A DNA stretch of 64,000 bases from Oscillospiraceae bacterium (GTDB lineage: Bacteria; Bacillota; Clostridia; Oscillospirales; CAG-272). Location of the stretch: assembly GCA_015064585.1 (NCBI GenBank), contig SVRY01000009.1, forward strand, positions 1 through 64,000, given 5' to 3'. The notes under the pieces were generated by a model that had not been told where the DNA came from, did not search any database, and worked only from the letters and a program-made list of their open reading frames with translations. A program made the position numbers and the translations under genes. Shown here in pieces: positions 38,622 to 47,315 of the stretch. How positions within the stretch are numbered: position 1 is the stretch's first letter; each line of letters opens with the position of its first letter.

Positions 38622-38644
38622 AGTCAAAGAAAGTCAAAGTCAAA
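38622..38644 (+). promoter_or_regulatory. CtsR operator
   Basis: AGTCAAA-GAA-AGTCAAA matches the CtsR heptad repeat RGTCAAANANRGTCAAA; a third GTCAAA abuts it. Confidence 0.88.
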
Positions 38645-38663
38645 CAGAGAAGAGGGTAAAATT

Positions 38664-39125
38664 ATGTTAATGACCGACATGATACAGCAAATGATTGAGC
38701 AGTTATTGCAGGAAACCGAAAGTGATGTACTGGATTTGCAAAGAAATGAATTGGCAGCAAAGTTGGGATGTGTTCCCAGTCAGATCAATTATGTTATTTC
38801 GTCAAGATTTACGCAGGAAAGAGGGTATATTATAGAGAGTAAGCGAGGGGGAGGAGGGTATGTTCGTATCCGACGCGTGAGGGTAGATCCGAGGGATGCC
38901 TTGCACAGTGCCTTTCATGCCGTTTCTGTGGAGATAGATTCAAGGGGGGCGTCGGTGCTCTTACGCAACTTGGTTGCGGCAGAGTGTATTACGCCAAGGG
39001 AGGCTGCGATTATGGCATCCGCTATATCTGACCGCACACTGAAATCGCTCGACAGCCGTTTTCGTGACTATGTACGAGCGGATATTCTAAAAAGTATGTT
39101 GTTGTCCATTGCGAGTTCTGAATAA
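38664..39125 (+). CDS. ctsR: Class III heat-shock repressor CtsR
   Basis: MIQQMIEQLL...RNELAAKLGCVPSQINYVISSRFTQERGYIIESKRGGGGYVRI. Confidence 0.97.
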   Translation: MLMTDMIQQMIEQLLQETESDVLDLQRNELAAKLGCVPSQINYVISSRFTQERGYIIESKRGGGGYVRIRRVRVDPRDALHSAFHAVSVEIDSRGASVLLRNLVAAECITPREAAIMASAISDRTLKSLDSRFRDYVRADILKSMLLSIASSE

Positions 39126-39140
39126 GGATAGGAGGTTTTT

Positions 39141-39611
39141 ATGATTTGTGAAAGATGTAAACACAAAAAAGCTACGGTACGCTATACCTATACTGTGAAT
39201 GGAAGTACGAATGTATATTCACTTTGTGAAGACTGTTACCTTGCTGTGTCGGGAAGTGACTATTTCTTTTCCGGGTGGTTGTTTCCGGGCAGCATCCAAC
39301 TGAATGCAGATACAAACCCAAAACTTAAATGTGATCTTTGCGGCAGCGGTTTTGACGACATAGCAGCTAACGGGAAGGTCGGATGTGCTCGATGCTATCG
39401 TACTTTTGAAAAGAAGTTAGCGCCGATGATTGCCAGACTGCATGGTGATAATGCTTTCAAGCAGGATAATTGTCAGGTTGAATCGTCTGCATCCATGCGG
39501 CTTATTGAATTGCAGCAACAGATGGACAAAGCGATTGAGGAAGAGAATTTTGAACTTGCCGCAAAATTACGCGACGAAATAAAAGCATTGAATCAAAAGG
39601 AGGGCGAATAA
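39141..39611 (+). CDS. mcsA: McsA (zinc finger plus UvrB/UvrC motif)
   Basis: CERCKHKKATVRYT, CDLCGSGFDDIAANGKVGCARCYRTF, LQQQMDKAIEEENFELAAKLRDEIKAL. Confidence 0.95.
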   Translation: MICERCKHKKATVRYTYTVNGSTNVYSLCEDCYLAVSGSDYFFSGWLFPGSIQLNADTNPKLKCDLCGSGFDDIAANGKVGCARCYRTFEKKLAPMIARLHGDNAFKQDNCQVESSASMRLIELQQQMDKAIEEENFELAAKLRDEIKALNQKEGE

Positions 39612-40618
39612 TGCGCATGGAAAAGAATATAGATTGTGACAGAAGCGTCATTCTTACTACCCGTGTGCGCTATGCACGCAATATTGAAGATTATCCCTTT
39701 GATCTTTCTTCTTCGCAAGCGATGCGCAGTGAGTTGCTGGAAAAGGTGAGAATTGCTCTTGGTAATAAGTTCTTGGCGAATGATATGTCATCTCTTGATG
39801 CCAATGCACGCTTGGCATTGTGCGAAGGGCACAAAATTAGTCCCATCTTTATGAATCAAGCCATTGGAACTTTGTTTTCTGATGAAGAGAGAGGAATTTA
39901 TATTATGGTGCCCGAAGAAGATCACATTCGTCTGCAGGTTATAGGTGACGGATACTGTCCGGAGACGGTGATGGAAAGGGCAAATACTGTTTTGGCTGAT
40001 TTGTCCGATAAACTGCGTTTTTCCTTTAACAGCCGTCTTGGTTATTTGACTCGCTGTCCCACCAATCTTGGTTACGGATTGAGACTGTCGGTCATGGCAT
40101 TTTTACCCGGGCTGACAACCGTTGGAGATATTGCGCGGCTTTCTGATTCCCTTGGAGGTCTTGGCTTCAATTTGCGTGGTATGTACGGCGAAGGCACTTC
40201 TTCGGAAGGATTTTTGTATCAGATTTCCAATCGATATTCGCTGGGCAGCACTGAAAATGAGATACTTTTGCGCTTTGTGGAAACGATAGGCAGAGTGATT
40301 GAAGCAGAACTGAAAGCGAGAGCGCATATTGACCGCGATTTGATTTTAGATACCGCAGGCAGGGCGTATGGAATTATGGCGTATGCGGGCAGAATATCAT
40401 ATGATGAATTTTTAAAACACTATGCTTCTTTGCGCTTGGGATATGCTTTGCAGCTTTCACTTCCCGAAAGCTGTAATATTCACACTTTGGATGCTTTACT
40501 CACTTATCTGGCACCCGGTCAGATCACCTGCCGATATCATTGCAAGAACGCCGAGGACAGGGATCGGGCACGTGCAGACCGATTGCGCAGAGAAATGAAA
40601 GGAGAATTGAATGAATAA
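39611..40618 (+). CDS. mcsB: Protein-arginine kinase McsB
   Basis: VILTTRVRYARNIEDYPF, SFNSRLGYLTRCPTNLGYGLRLSVMAFLPGL. Confidence 0.97.
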   Translation: MRMEKNIDCDRSVILTTRVRYARNIEDYPFDLSSSQAMRSELLEKVRIALGNKFLANDMSSLDANARLALCEGHKISPIFMNQAIGTLFSDEERGIYIMVPEEDHIRLQVIGDGYCPETVMERANTVLADLSDKLRFSFNSRLGYLTRCPTNLGYGLRLSVMAFLPGLTTVGDIARLSDSLGGLGFNLRGMYGEGTSSEGFLYQISNRYSLGSTENEILLRFVETIGRVIEAELKARAHIDRDLILDTAGRAYGIMAYAGRISYDEFLKHYASLRLGYALQLSLPESCNIHTLDALLTYLAPGQITCRYHCKNAEDRDRARADRLRREMKGELNE

Positions 40619-43046
40619 CCGTTTTACCAAAACTGCACAAAATGCTTTGAATATGGCGCTGGAGTCTGCCAGAGAATTGTCGCATAGCTATGTTGGTTCG
40701 GAGCATTTACTGTTAGGGCTTCTTTCAGAAAGCGAAGGAGTTGCTGCTAAAATACTGCTTTCAAAAGGAATTGATCACGATAGAGTATATGGTATCGTTG
40801 AGACTGCGGGAAGTGTTGGCAGTGCTGCTGTTACTGCCACGGACATGACCCCAAGGACTAAGCGCATTATTGAGCGTTCCGCGCTGGAGGCGAACCGTTT
40901 CGGTCATAACTACATCGGCACCGAACATTTATTGCTTTCTCTGTTGGAAGAACCTGACTGTATTGCCGTCAAAATTTTAATTTCCTGCGGAATATATGTC
41001 AGTGATCTGGTGGATGAGATTCTTGGTTTTTTCAGAGAGGGTTCGGAGCAACCGGAAGAAACGCAAAAAACGTCTGCTAAAACAAAAAATTCTGCCAGGA
41101 ATAGCGGTCATCTTTCAAAATTCGGCAGTGATTTGACTGAAGCTGCCCGAAACGGAAAGATTGACCCCATCATTGGCAGGGATGAAGAGACGCAAAGAGT
41201 GATCCAAATTCTGTCCAGACGCACAAAAAACAATCCTTGCTTGATTGGTGAGCCGGGTGTTGGGAAAACTGCGGTGGTTGAAGGGCTTGCACAGCGAATT
41301 GTGGAAAAAAACGTGCCCGAAACGTTACAAAATAAGATCGTTTTCCGTTTGGATCTGTCATCTATGATCGCCGGTGCGAAATATCGGGGCGAATTTGAGG
41401 AACGCATGAAGGGGGTCATGGAAGAGGTTGTTAAGAATCCCGATATCATTTTATTTATTGATGAAATCCATACGATCATCGGTGCAGGTGCCGCAGAAGG
41501 TGCTGTGGATGCTGCCAATATTATAAAGCCCGCATTGGCACGGGGAGAAATGCAGGTGATTGGTGCAACTACGATCAATGAGTACCGAAAGCACATTGAA
41601 AAGGATGCTGCGTTGGAAAGGCGTTTTCAATCTGTAATGGTGGGTGAACCATCGGAAGAAGAAGCCGTTTTGATACTGAAAGGATTGCGTGATAAATATG
41701 AGGCGCACCATAAGGTAAAAATTACCGACGAAGCAATTGCGGCTGCTGTTTCCATGTCACGCCGCTATATTGCCGATCGTTATCTGCCGGATAAAGCCAT
41801 TGATCTGATTGATGAAGCAGCCTCACGATGCCGTATCGATCATTTTACCGCTCCCGATTCTGTGAAGAAACTGGAAGAAAAACTCACGCAGAACGGTATA
41901 GAAAAGGAAGCAGCAATCAAAAGTCAGAATTTTGAGTTGGCGGCATCGCTTCGTGACAAGGAGAAGAAATTGAGGGAAGAACTTGCTTTAGAGAAAGAGC
42001 AGTGGAATCAGCGTTGCGGCGACACACAGCTCTCCATCGGAGAGAGTGAGATTGCAGAGATCGTTACTGCATGGACCGGCATTCCCGTAAAGCGTCTTTC
42101 TGAGAATGAAGGGGAAAGATTGCTGCGCTTGGAAACTGAATTGCATCAGCGAGTGATTGGTCAAGATGAGGCGGTCACAGCGGTTGCCAAAGCTATTAAG
42201 AGAGGCAGAGTGGGACTAAAAGATCCCAAACGCCCCATGGGTTCATTTATCTTTTTGGGGCCTACGGGAGTAGGGAAAACGGAACTTGCTAAAACCATTT
42301 CCGAAATTCTTTTCGGTGACGATGGAGCTATGATTCGTTTGGATATGTCGGAATATATGGAAAAACACAGTGTTTCCAAGCTGATTGGTTCGCCTCCCGG
42401 CTATGTGGGCTATGATGAAGGCGGACAGTTGACCGAAAAGGTACGCAGACGGCCTTACAGTGTGATACTGTTTGATGAGATCGAGAAAGCACATCCGGAT
42501 GTTTTTAATATGCTTTTGCAGATACTGGATGAAGGTCAACTAACCGATTCTCAAGGCAGAAAGGTCGATTTTAAAAATACCATTGTGATTATGACCTCCA
42601 ACGTGGGGGCATCGGGGATCACAGCATCCCGCTCTCTTGGTTTTACCGCAAGCGGCGATCAACAAAAGTCGGATGTTAAAGATCGGGTCATGAATGCACT
42701 GAAACAGACTTTCCGCCCTGAATTTTTGAATCGTATTGATGAGATCGTTGTGTTTGAACAACTTTCCGAAGGTGACATCCGTGAAATAGCCCGTTTGATG
42801 CTGAGTGAAGTTAAGTGTCGGGTGGATGCTATGAATATTGACCTCTCCTTTGATGACAGTTTGATCGATAAGTTGGCAAAGGAAGGTTTTGATCCTGTTT
42901 ACGGTGCCAGACCCCTGCGCCGCGCGATTCGTAGAACCATTGAGGATGCACTATCAAACGCGCTTTTGGAAGGAAAACTAAAGGAAAATGACAAGGCAAT
43001 TTGCCGTCTTGAAAACGACGCTGTAGTATTTCAAACAGTGGAATGA
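40611..43046 (+). CDS. clpC: ATP-dependent Clp protease ATP-binding subunit ClpC
   Basis: Double Clp-N repeats, two AAA modules (GEPGVGKTAVVEGLAQRI; GPTGVGKTELAKTI), UVR motif, C-terminal D2-small. Confidence 0.97.
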   Translation: MNNRFTKTAQNALNMALESARELSHSYVGSEHLLLGLLSESEGVAAKILLSKGIDHDRVYGIVETAGSVGSAAVTATDMTPRTKRIIERSALEANRFGHNYIGTEHLLLSLLEEPDCIAVKILISCGIYVSDLVDEILGFFREGSEQPEETQKTSAKTKNSARNSGHLSKFGSDLTEAARNGKIDPIIGRDEETQRVIQILSRRTKNNPCLIGEPGVGKTAVVEGLAQRIVEKNVPETLQNKIVFRLDLSSMIAGAKYRGEFEERMKGVMEEVVKNPDIILFIDEIHTIIGAGAAEGAVDAANIIKPALARGEMQVIGATTINEYRKHIEKDAALERRFQSVMVGEPSEEEAVLILKGLRDKYEAHHKVKITDEAIAAAVSMSRRYIADRYLPDKAIDLIDEAASRCRIDHFTAPDSVKKLEEKLTQNGIEKEAAIKSQNFELAASLRDKEKKLREELALEKEQWNQRCGDTQLSIGESEIAEIVTAWTGIPVKRLSENEGERLLRLETELHQRVIGQDEAVTAVAKAIKRGRVGLKDPKRPMGSFIFLGPTGVGKTELAKTISEILFGDDGAMIRLDMSEYMEKHSVSKLIGSPPGYVGYDEGGQLTEKVRRRPYSVILFDEIEKAHPDVFNMLLQILDEGQLTDSQGRKVDFKNTIVIMTSNVGASGITASRSLGFTASGDQQKSDVKDRVMNALKQTFRPEFLNRIDEIVVFEQLSEGDIREIARLMLSEVKCRVDAMNIDLSFDDSLIDKLAKEGFDPVYGARPLRRAIRRTIEDALSNALLEGKLKENDKAICRLENDAVVFQTVE

Positions 43047-43061
43047 ATAAGTTAAAAAAAC

Positions 43062-43104
43062 AGATCCCTTACAAGCCGTTGCAAGGCTATGTAAGGGATC
43101 TTAT
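43062..43104. terminator. Terminator between convergent genes
   Basis: AGATCCCTTACA / TGTAAGGGATCT inverted repeat. Confidence 0.75.
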
Positions 43105-44378
43105 TCTTTGATTTTAATATCCGATAAACGCACACTTTCATTATGGGGGATTGGTTTCCATTCGACACGGATGACCAGCGCAATGAGCATGGAAAGCCGT
43201 CCTAACACATCGAACAATGGGAACATAAATATATACCAGATCTTTCGGTACCAAGCGACGCATGGCAATCGCTTGCGTTCAAAAATAAGTACGTAAGCTG
43301 CGTAAAACCACTGCATGGCAAAGGGTGCAAAGAACCATGTAAATACCGCTGCTGTCAGATTCCATACGGTGAACGCATGGAAAACAATCAAGAGTTTTAA
43401 CAAGAGGGACAGGATTCTTTTCAAGGCAGAAAAGAACTGGCGTGGGAAAATGGTCATAAGCATGTCGTAATTGCGCAGACTGTTATAAAGCTCTTTTTTT
43501 CTGAATATATGTCTGAACAGCTTCCCGCCTGATTCTGCGAATGCCTGCAAATGACCTTTTGACCACCGTATTCGCTGACGCATGGCGATGTGCAATGAAG
43601 TTGGCTGTTCATCATAAAATACGGCATCGTGGTTGTAAGTAATATCGTATCCGTTTACAACAGCATCTGCCGACAGTGCACGGTCTTCGGTCAGAGAAGT
43701 ATAGTTCCAACCGTTGCGTATGATCTCAGCCGCAACCAAAAATCCGGTTCCTTGAATACGGGTGGGCATTCTTAAATAAGATCTGGCTCGGTGCTCGTTG
43801 CGAACGGTTCTCAGAAAATGAATGGCATAAGAGGCGGCGATCCAGTTTGAATCGAAATTTTTGGTATTACGATAAGAGCAAATAATTTTATTGCCATTGT
43901 CAAAGGAATCGTTCATGCGGCTGACATAGTCCTTGGCAAGCAGATTGTCCGCATCGAAAATGATATATCCGTCATAACTGTCAAGGCCGAATTCCTGCCT
44001 GATCTTTTCCACCAAAAACTGAAGTGCGAAACCTTTGGTGCAGTGTTGCTTGTCAAAGCGCTCATAGCAGAACGCACCATTCTTTCGGGCAATTTCCGCA
44101 GTGTTATCCGTACTGTTATCGGCAACCACAAATACATCCAATTTCCCGGGGGCGATGGTGTGATAATCCTGTTGTGCAATGCTTTCCAAAAGATGAGATA
44201 AGACAGTCGCTTCGTTTCGTGCGGCAATTAAGATAGCATAGCGATGATATTTTTCGGCAGGCGGAAAATGACGTGTAAAAAAAAGTCCTAGGAACACGTA
44301 AATATATTTATATGCATATAAAATGCTGAGAATGCCGCCAATGATGGCAATTGCCCACTGTATACCGGATTGTAGCAC
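43101..44378 (-). CDS. Membrane glycosyltransferase family 2
   Basis: AILIAARNEATVLSHLLESI, VADNSTDNTAEIAR, DADNLL, EDRALS, QRIRWSKGHLQ; flanking TM segments. Confidence 0.93.
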   Translation of the reverse strand: MLQSGIQWAIAIIGGILSILYAYKYIYVFLGLFFTRHFPPAEKYHRYAILIAARNEATVLSHLLESIAQQDYHTIAPGKLDVFVVADNSTDNTAEIARKNGAFCYERFDKQHCTKGFALQFLVEKIRQEFGLDSYDGYIIFDADNLLAKDYVSRMNDSFDNGNKIICSYRNTKNFDSNWIAASYAIHFLRTVRNEHRARSYLRMPTRIQGTGFLVAAEIIRNGWNYTSLTEDRALSADAVVNGYDITYNHDAVFYDEQPTSLHIAMRQRIRWSKGHLQAFAESGGKLFRHIFRKKELYNSLRNYDMLMTIFPRQFFSALKRILSLLLKLLIVFHAFTVWNLTAAVFTWFFAPFAMQWFYAAYVLIFERKRLPCVAWYRKIWYIFMFPLFDVLGRLSMLIALVIRVEWKPIPHNESVRLSDIKIKE

Positions 44379-44572
44379 ATCTTCACTTCCTTGTAATGAT
44401 ACATTTAATCATAGCAGAGTGTGTATAGAAAGTCAATATATATAATTTGAAAAACATGTTTTTGAAAAGGTTTTTGATAACCTATTGAACATGGAATAAA
44501 TTTGTGATATAATAAAAGATAATATGTCAGAGAGAACAGCAGGATTTAAATGTGTAATGAGAGGATAGTGCA

Positions 44573-45346
44573 GTGAAGATGCCTCATATCGAATCAATAC
44601 AAAATAAACTGAGCAGTAAATGGAAGGACACACAGATTGTGTTGTTTGAAACGATCGATTCCACCAATTCAGAAGCTAAACGCAGGTTGCGCAAATTAGT
44701 GTCTGGAAAAACATTGCTCATTGCCAAAACACAGACCGGCGGAAGGGGTCGATTGGGACGTTCTTTCTATTCGCCGAAAGAAAGCGGGATTTATATGACC
44801 CTTGTATATTCTACGACTAAGCCTCTAGCCCAAGTCGTTTCCATTACCTCCGCTGCTGCGGTTGCTGTTATGGAAGCGATCAAAGAAACCACAGGAAAGC
44901 AAACTGTTATTAAATGGGTCAATGATCTCTATTACCAAAAGAAAAAAATATGCGGAATTTTGGCAGAAACCATGCCGGATTCGTTGCAAAATAACTGCAC
45001 TTATGTGATCCTTGGCATTGGTATCAATTTGAATACCGAAGAATTTCCCTCGGAACTTGAAAGCATTGCAGGCAGTTTGCAAAGCGACTGTGACCCAAAT
45101 CAATTGATCGCCAACATTACAAATAAAATATTTGATTTTTCAGAAAATCAGCAGGAATATGCCTATATGGATCGTTATCGTAGTGCCAGTATGGTACTGG
45201 GAAAGCAAGTGATCTGTGCACAAGGGGATAAGACCTTTTTGGGAACAGCAGCCGATATTACCGATAACGGTGCCCTTGTGGTTCTTTTGCAGGATGGAAA
45301 TGAGATTTTACTGGATAGCGGTGAAGTTACTTTACGAATGATTTAA
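44573..45346 (+). CDS. birA: Biotin--[acetyl-CoA-carboxylase] ligase, no HTH domain
   Basis: FETIDSTNSEAKRR, QTGGRGRLGRSFYSP, IKWVNDLYYQKKKICGILAE; GTG start. Confidence 0.95.
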   Translation: MKMPHIESIQNKLSSKWKDTQIVLFETIDSTNSEAKRRLRKLVSGKTLLIAKTQTGGRGRLGRSFYSPKESGIYMTLVYSTTKPLAQVVSITSAAAVAVMEAIKETTGKQTVIKWVNDLYYQKKKICGILAETMPDSLQNNCTYVILGIGINLNTEEFPSELESIAGSLQSDCDPNQLIANITNKIFDFSENQQEYAYMDRYRSASMVLGKQVICAQGDKTFLGTAADITDNGALVVLLQDGNEILLDSGEVTLRMI

Positions 45347-45854
45347 AGCTTTTTTTCAACCGTACGGAAAGCGGAACAGATATTGCCGCTTTTATGATAT
45401 CAAACGGCAAAAAAGGCAGGACACAGGCGGTAAACGCTCCTTTACCTCCGTATATGAAGGTATACCAAACAACCGCAAAACAATAGATCGGAACCAGTCC
45501 CAGCAGAGAGATCATGAACCGAATCGTATTTCTTTGTGTTTTGGAAAAACATATACTAAGTAAAACAGCGGAGGGGATGAATCCCAATAAAAAACCGCCG
45601 GTTGGACCCAAAATAACACCAAAACCCGATTGAAAACCCGTAAACACAGGAATCCCTACAGCACCCAGACCCAGGTAGACAAGGGTTACTGAAACTGATT
45701 CCGAAAGCTTCATTATTTGTGTCATTGTAAACAAAATCAAAAGCTGTAAAGTGACGGGAATCGGGAAGGGAATGGAAATCCAAGAAGCGATCGCAAGCAA
45801 TGCTGCAAATATTCCAACTCTGCATAAGGAAAGTATTCTTCTTTTGTATCGCAT
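45327..45854 (-). CDS. bioY: Biotin transporter BioY
   Basis: IPFPIPVTLQLLILFT, GAVGIPVFTGFQSGFGVILGPTGGFLLGF. Confidence 0.95.
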   Translation of the reverse strand: MRYKRRILSLCRVGIFAALLAIASWISIPFPIPVTLQLLILFTMTQIMKLSESVSVTLVYLGLGAVGIPVFTGFQSGFGVILGPTGGFLLGFIPSAVLLSICFSKTQRNTIRFMISLLGLVPIYCFAVVWYTFIYGGKGAFTACVLPFLPFDIIKAAISVPLSVRLKKSFKSFVK

Positions 45855-45881
45855 ATGGATCCTCCTTCCGCTTTTTGTCAT

Positions 45882-45910
45882 ATTATATATTTTTTTATTC
45901 GATTTGTCAA
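45882..45910 (-). promoter_or_regulatory. bioY promoter
   Basis: Reverse strand TTGACA, 17-bp spacer, TATAAT. Confidence 0.7.
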
Positions 45911-45921
45911 CCGAAAAGGAA

Positions 45922-46701
45922 ATGTTCATGGGAAGATATCCAAAAAGAAAAAAGAAAGCAGCAAAAACACTGCGTCGATATTGCCGTCATATCGGATACC
46001 GTATACAGCATTACGGCGAATTGATCCTTCGCTGTCCCGGAAGGATTTGCGAATACATACTGGGGTTGCTTTGCTATCGCCGCAGTCCATGGTATGGAAT
46101 GACTTCCTATGACGATTTTGCCCGTGAACACGGAAGATACGGTGAATTTCAATTGTGGCGAAAGGCAAATCGATATATGCCTAAAAATACCGTATGGTTT
46201 GCCAATTTGTATCTTCCCAAAAAGGACGAAACCACTTGCGAAATTGATTTGCTTGCTGTTTCAACGCGCGGAATTTTTGTTTTTGAATCAAAAAACTATA
46301 TCGGTCGCATTTTCGGTGACGAAAAGAACCCATACTGGTATCAATTGTTTCGCCATGATCCGCGCAAGAATTTTCAGAAGTTTTCATTTTTTAATCCCAT
46401 CATGCAAAATGCGATGCATTGCCGCTGGTTAAAAAACACACTCAATATGCCCGATCTTCCGATCTATTCATTTGTAGTTTTCGGCAATCGATGCCGTCTG
46501 CAAAGAATCAAGTGTTCGACTGAAAATACGGTTTTGTGCAATCAAAGATCCATGCGGAAATATATCCGAAAGTATTGCCCAAAAACGTTAACGGCAGATC
46601 GTGTGCAGACAATTGCTGAAAAGTTAAAACCCTATACAGACATCAATTATTTTCAAAAAATACAGCATATCAGGGCAATTGAGTCCAAAAAGCAGAGATG
46701 A
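45922..46701 (+). CDS. NERD domain protein
   Basis: GEFQLWRKANRYMP...ANLYLPKKDETTCEIDLLAVSTRGIFVFESKNYIGRIFGDEKN. Confidence 0.85.
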   Translation: MFMGRYPKRKKKAAKTLRRYCRHIGYRIQHYGELILRCPGRICEYILGLLCYRRSPWYGMTSYDDFAREHGRYGEFQLWRKANRYMPKNTVWFANLYLPKKDETTCEIDLLAVSTRGIFVFESKNYIGRIFGDEKNPYWYQLFRHDPRKNFQKFSFFNPIMQNAMHCRWLKNTLNMPDLPIYSFVVFGNRCRLQRIKCSTENTVLCNQRSMRKYIRKYCPKTLTADRVQTIAEKLKPYTDINYFQKIQHIRAIESKKQR

Positions 46702-47315
46702 CAATGATACACCGTATATTCAAACCGATACAACCGCTACGCATAGATACAAAAGAAGTTCTGCACTATGCATCCTCTCTTCCCCTAAAGGATGAAGAGG
46801 TTTTGCGCTATGCAAAAAAGGCCATAGAGCTTTGCCAACAAGCAGCATTCCCAATATGCATATATACACATTTGCCTATAGCAAAGCGCGAAGCAAACCG
46901 TATAACACTGGGAAAAGGATTTGTTTTGTCGGGAGAATTGACAGTAAAATATCTTTCCGACTGTGAAGGCGCGTATATTCTCTTGGGAACTGTCGGTCAA
47001 AGCGTTGACCGCATGATTGCCGCGGCAGGCATACGTTCTATGACTGACGGGCTTATGGCAGATGCGGCAGGCAGTGCTGCTGTGGAAGCGCTGCTCGATG
47101 ACTTTTGCCAAAAAATCGATCCCAAATCCCTGCCCAAGCCGAGGATCAGTCCCGGATACGGAGATTTTAAGCTGGAAAACCAAATAGAAATTTTTAAATT
47201 GCTGGATGCCACACGGTCGCTTGGAGTTTGTTTGAATCAATCCTTGATGATATCGCCCTCTAAAAGTGTCAGTGCCGTTGTCGGTACCGGAAAGGAGACT
47301 TCATGTTTAATTTAA
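46698..47315 (+). CDS. Stand-alone MetH activation-domain-like protein
   Basis: Overlaps metH start; RISPGYGDFKLENQIEIFKLLDATRSLGVCLNQSLMISPSKSVSAVVG. Confidence 0.88.
   Translation: MTMIHRIFKPIQPLRIDTKEVLHYASSLPLKDEEVLRYAKKAIELCQQAAFPICIYTHLPIAKREANRITLGKGFVLSGELTVKYLSDCEGAYILLGTVGQSVDRMIAAAGIRSMTDGLMADAAGSAAVEALLDDFCQKIDPKSLPKPRISPGYGDFKLENQIEIFKLLDATRSLGVCLNQSLMISPSKSVSAVVGTGKETSCLI

Noticed and set aside
44573-45346. BirA as transcriptional repressor of bioY
   Set aside because: Protein starts directly in the catalytic domain without an HTH; no BirA operator palindrome seen.
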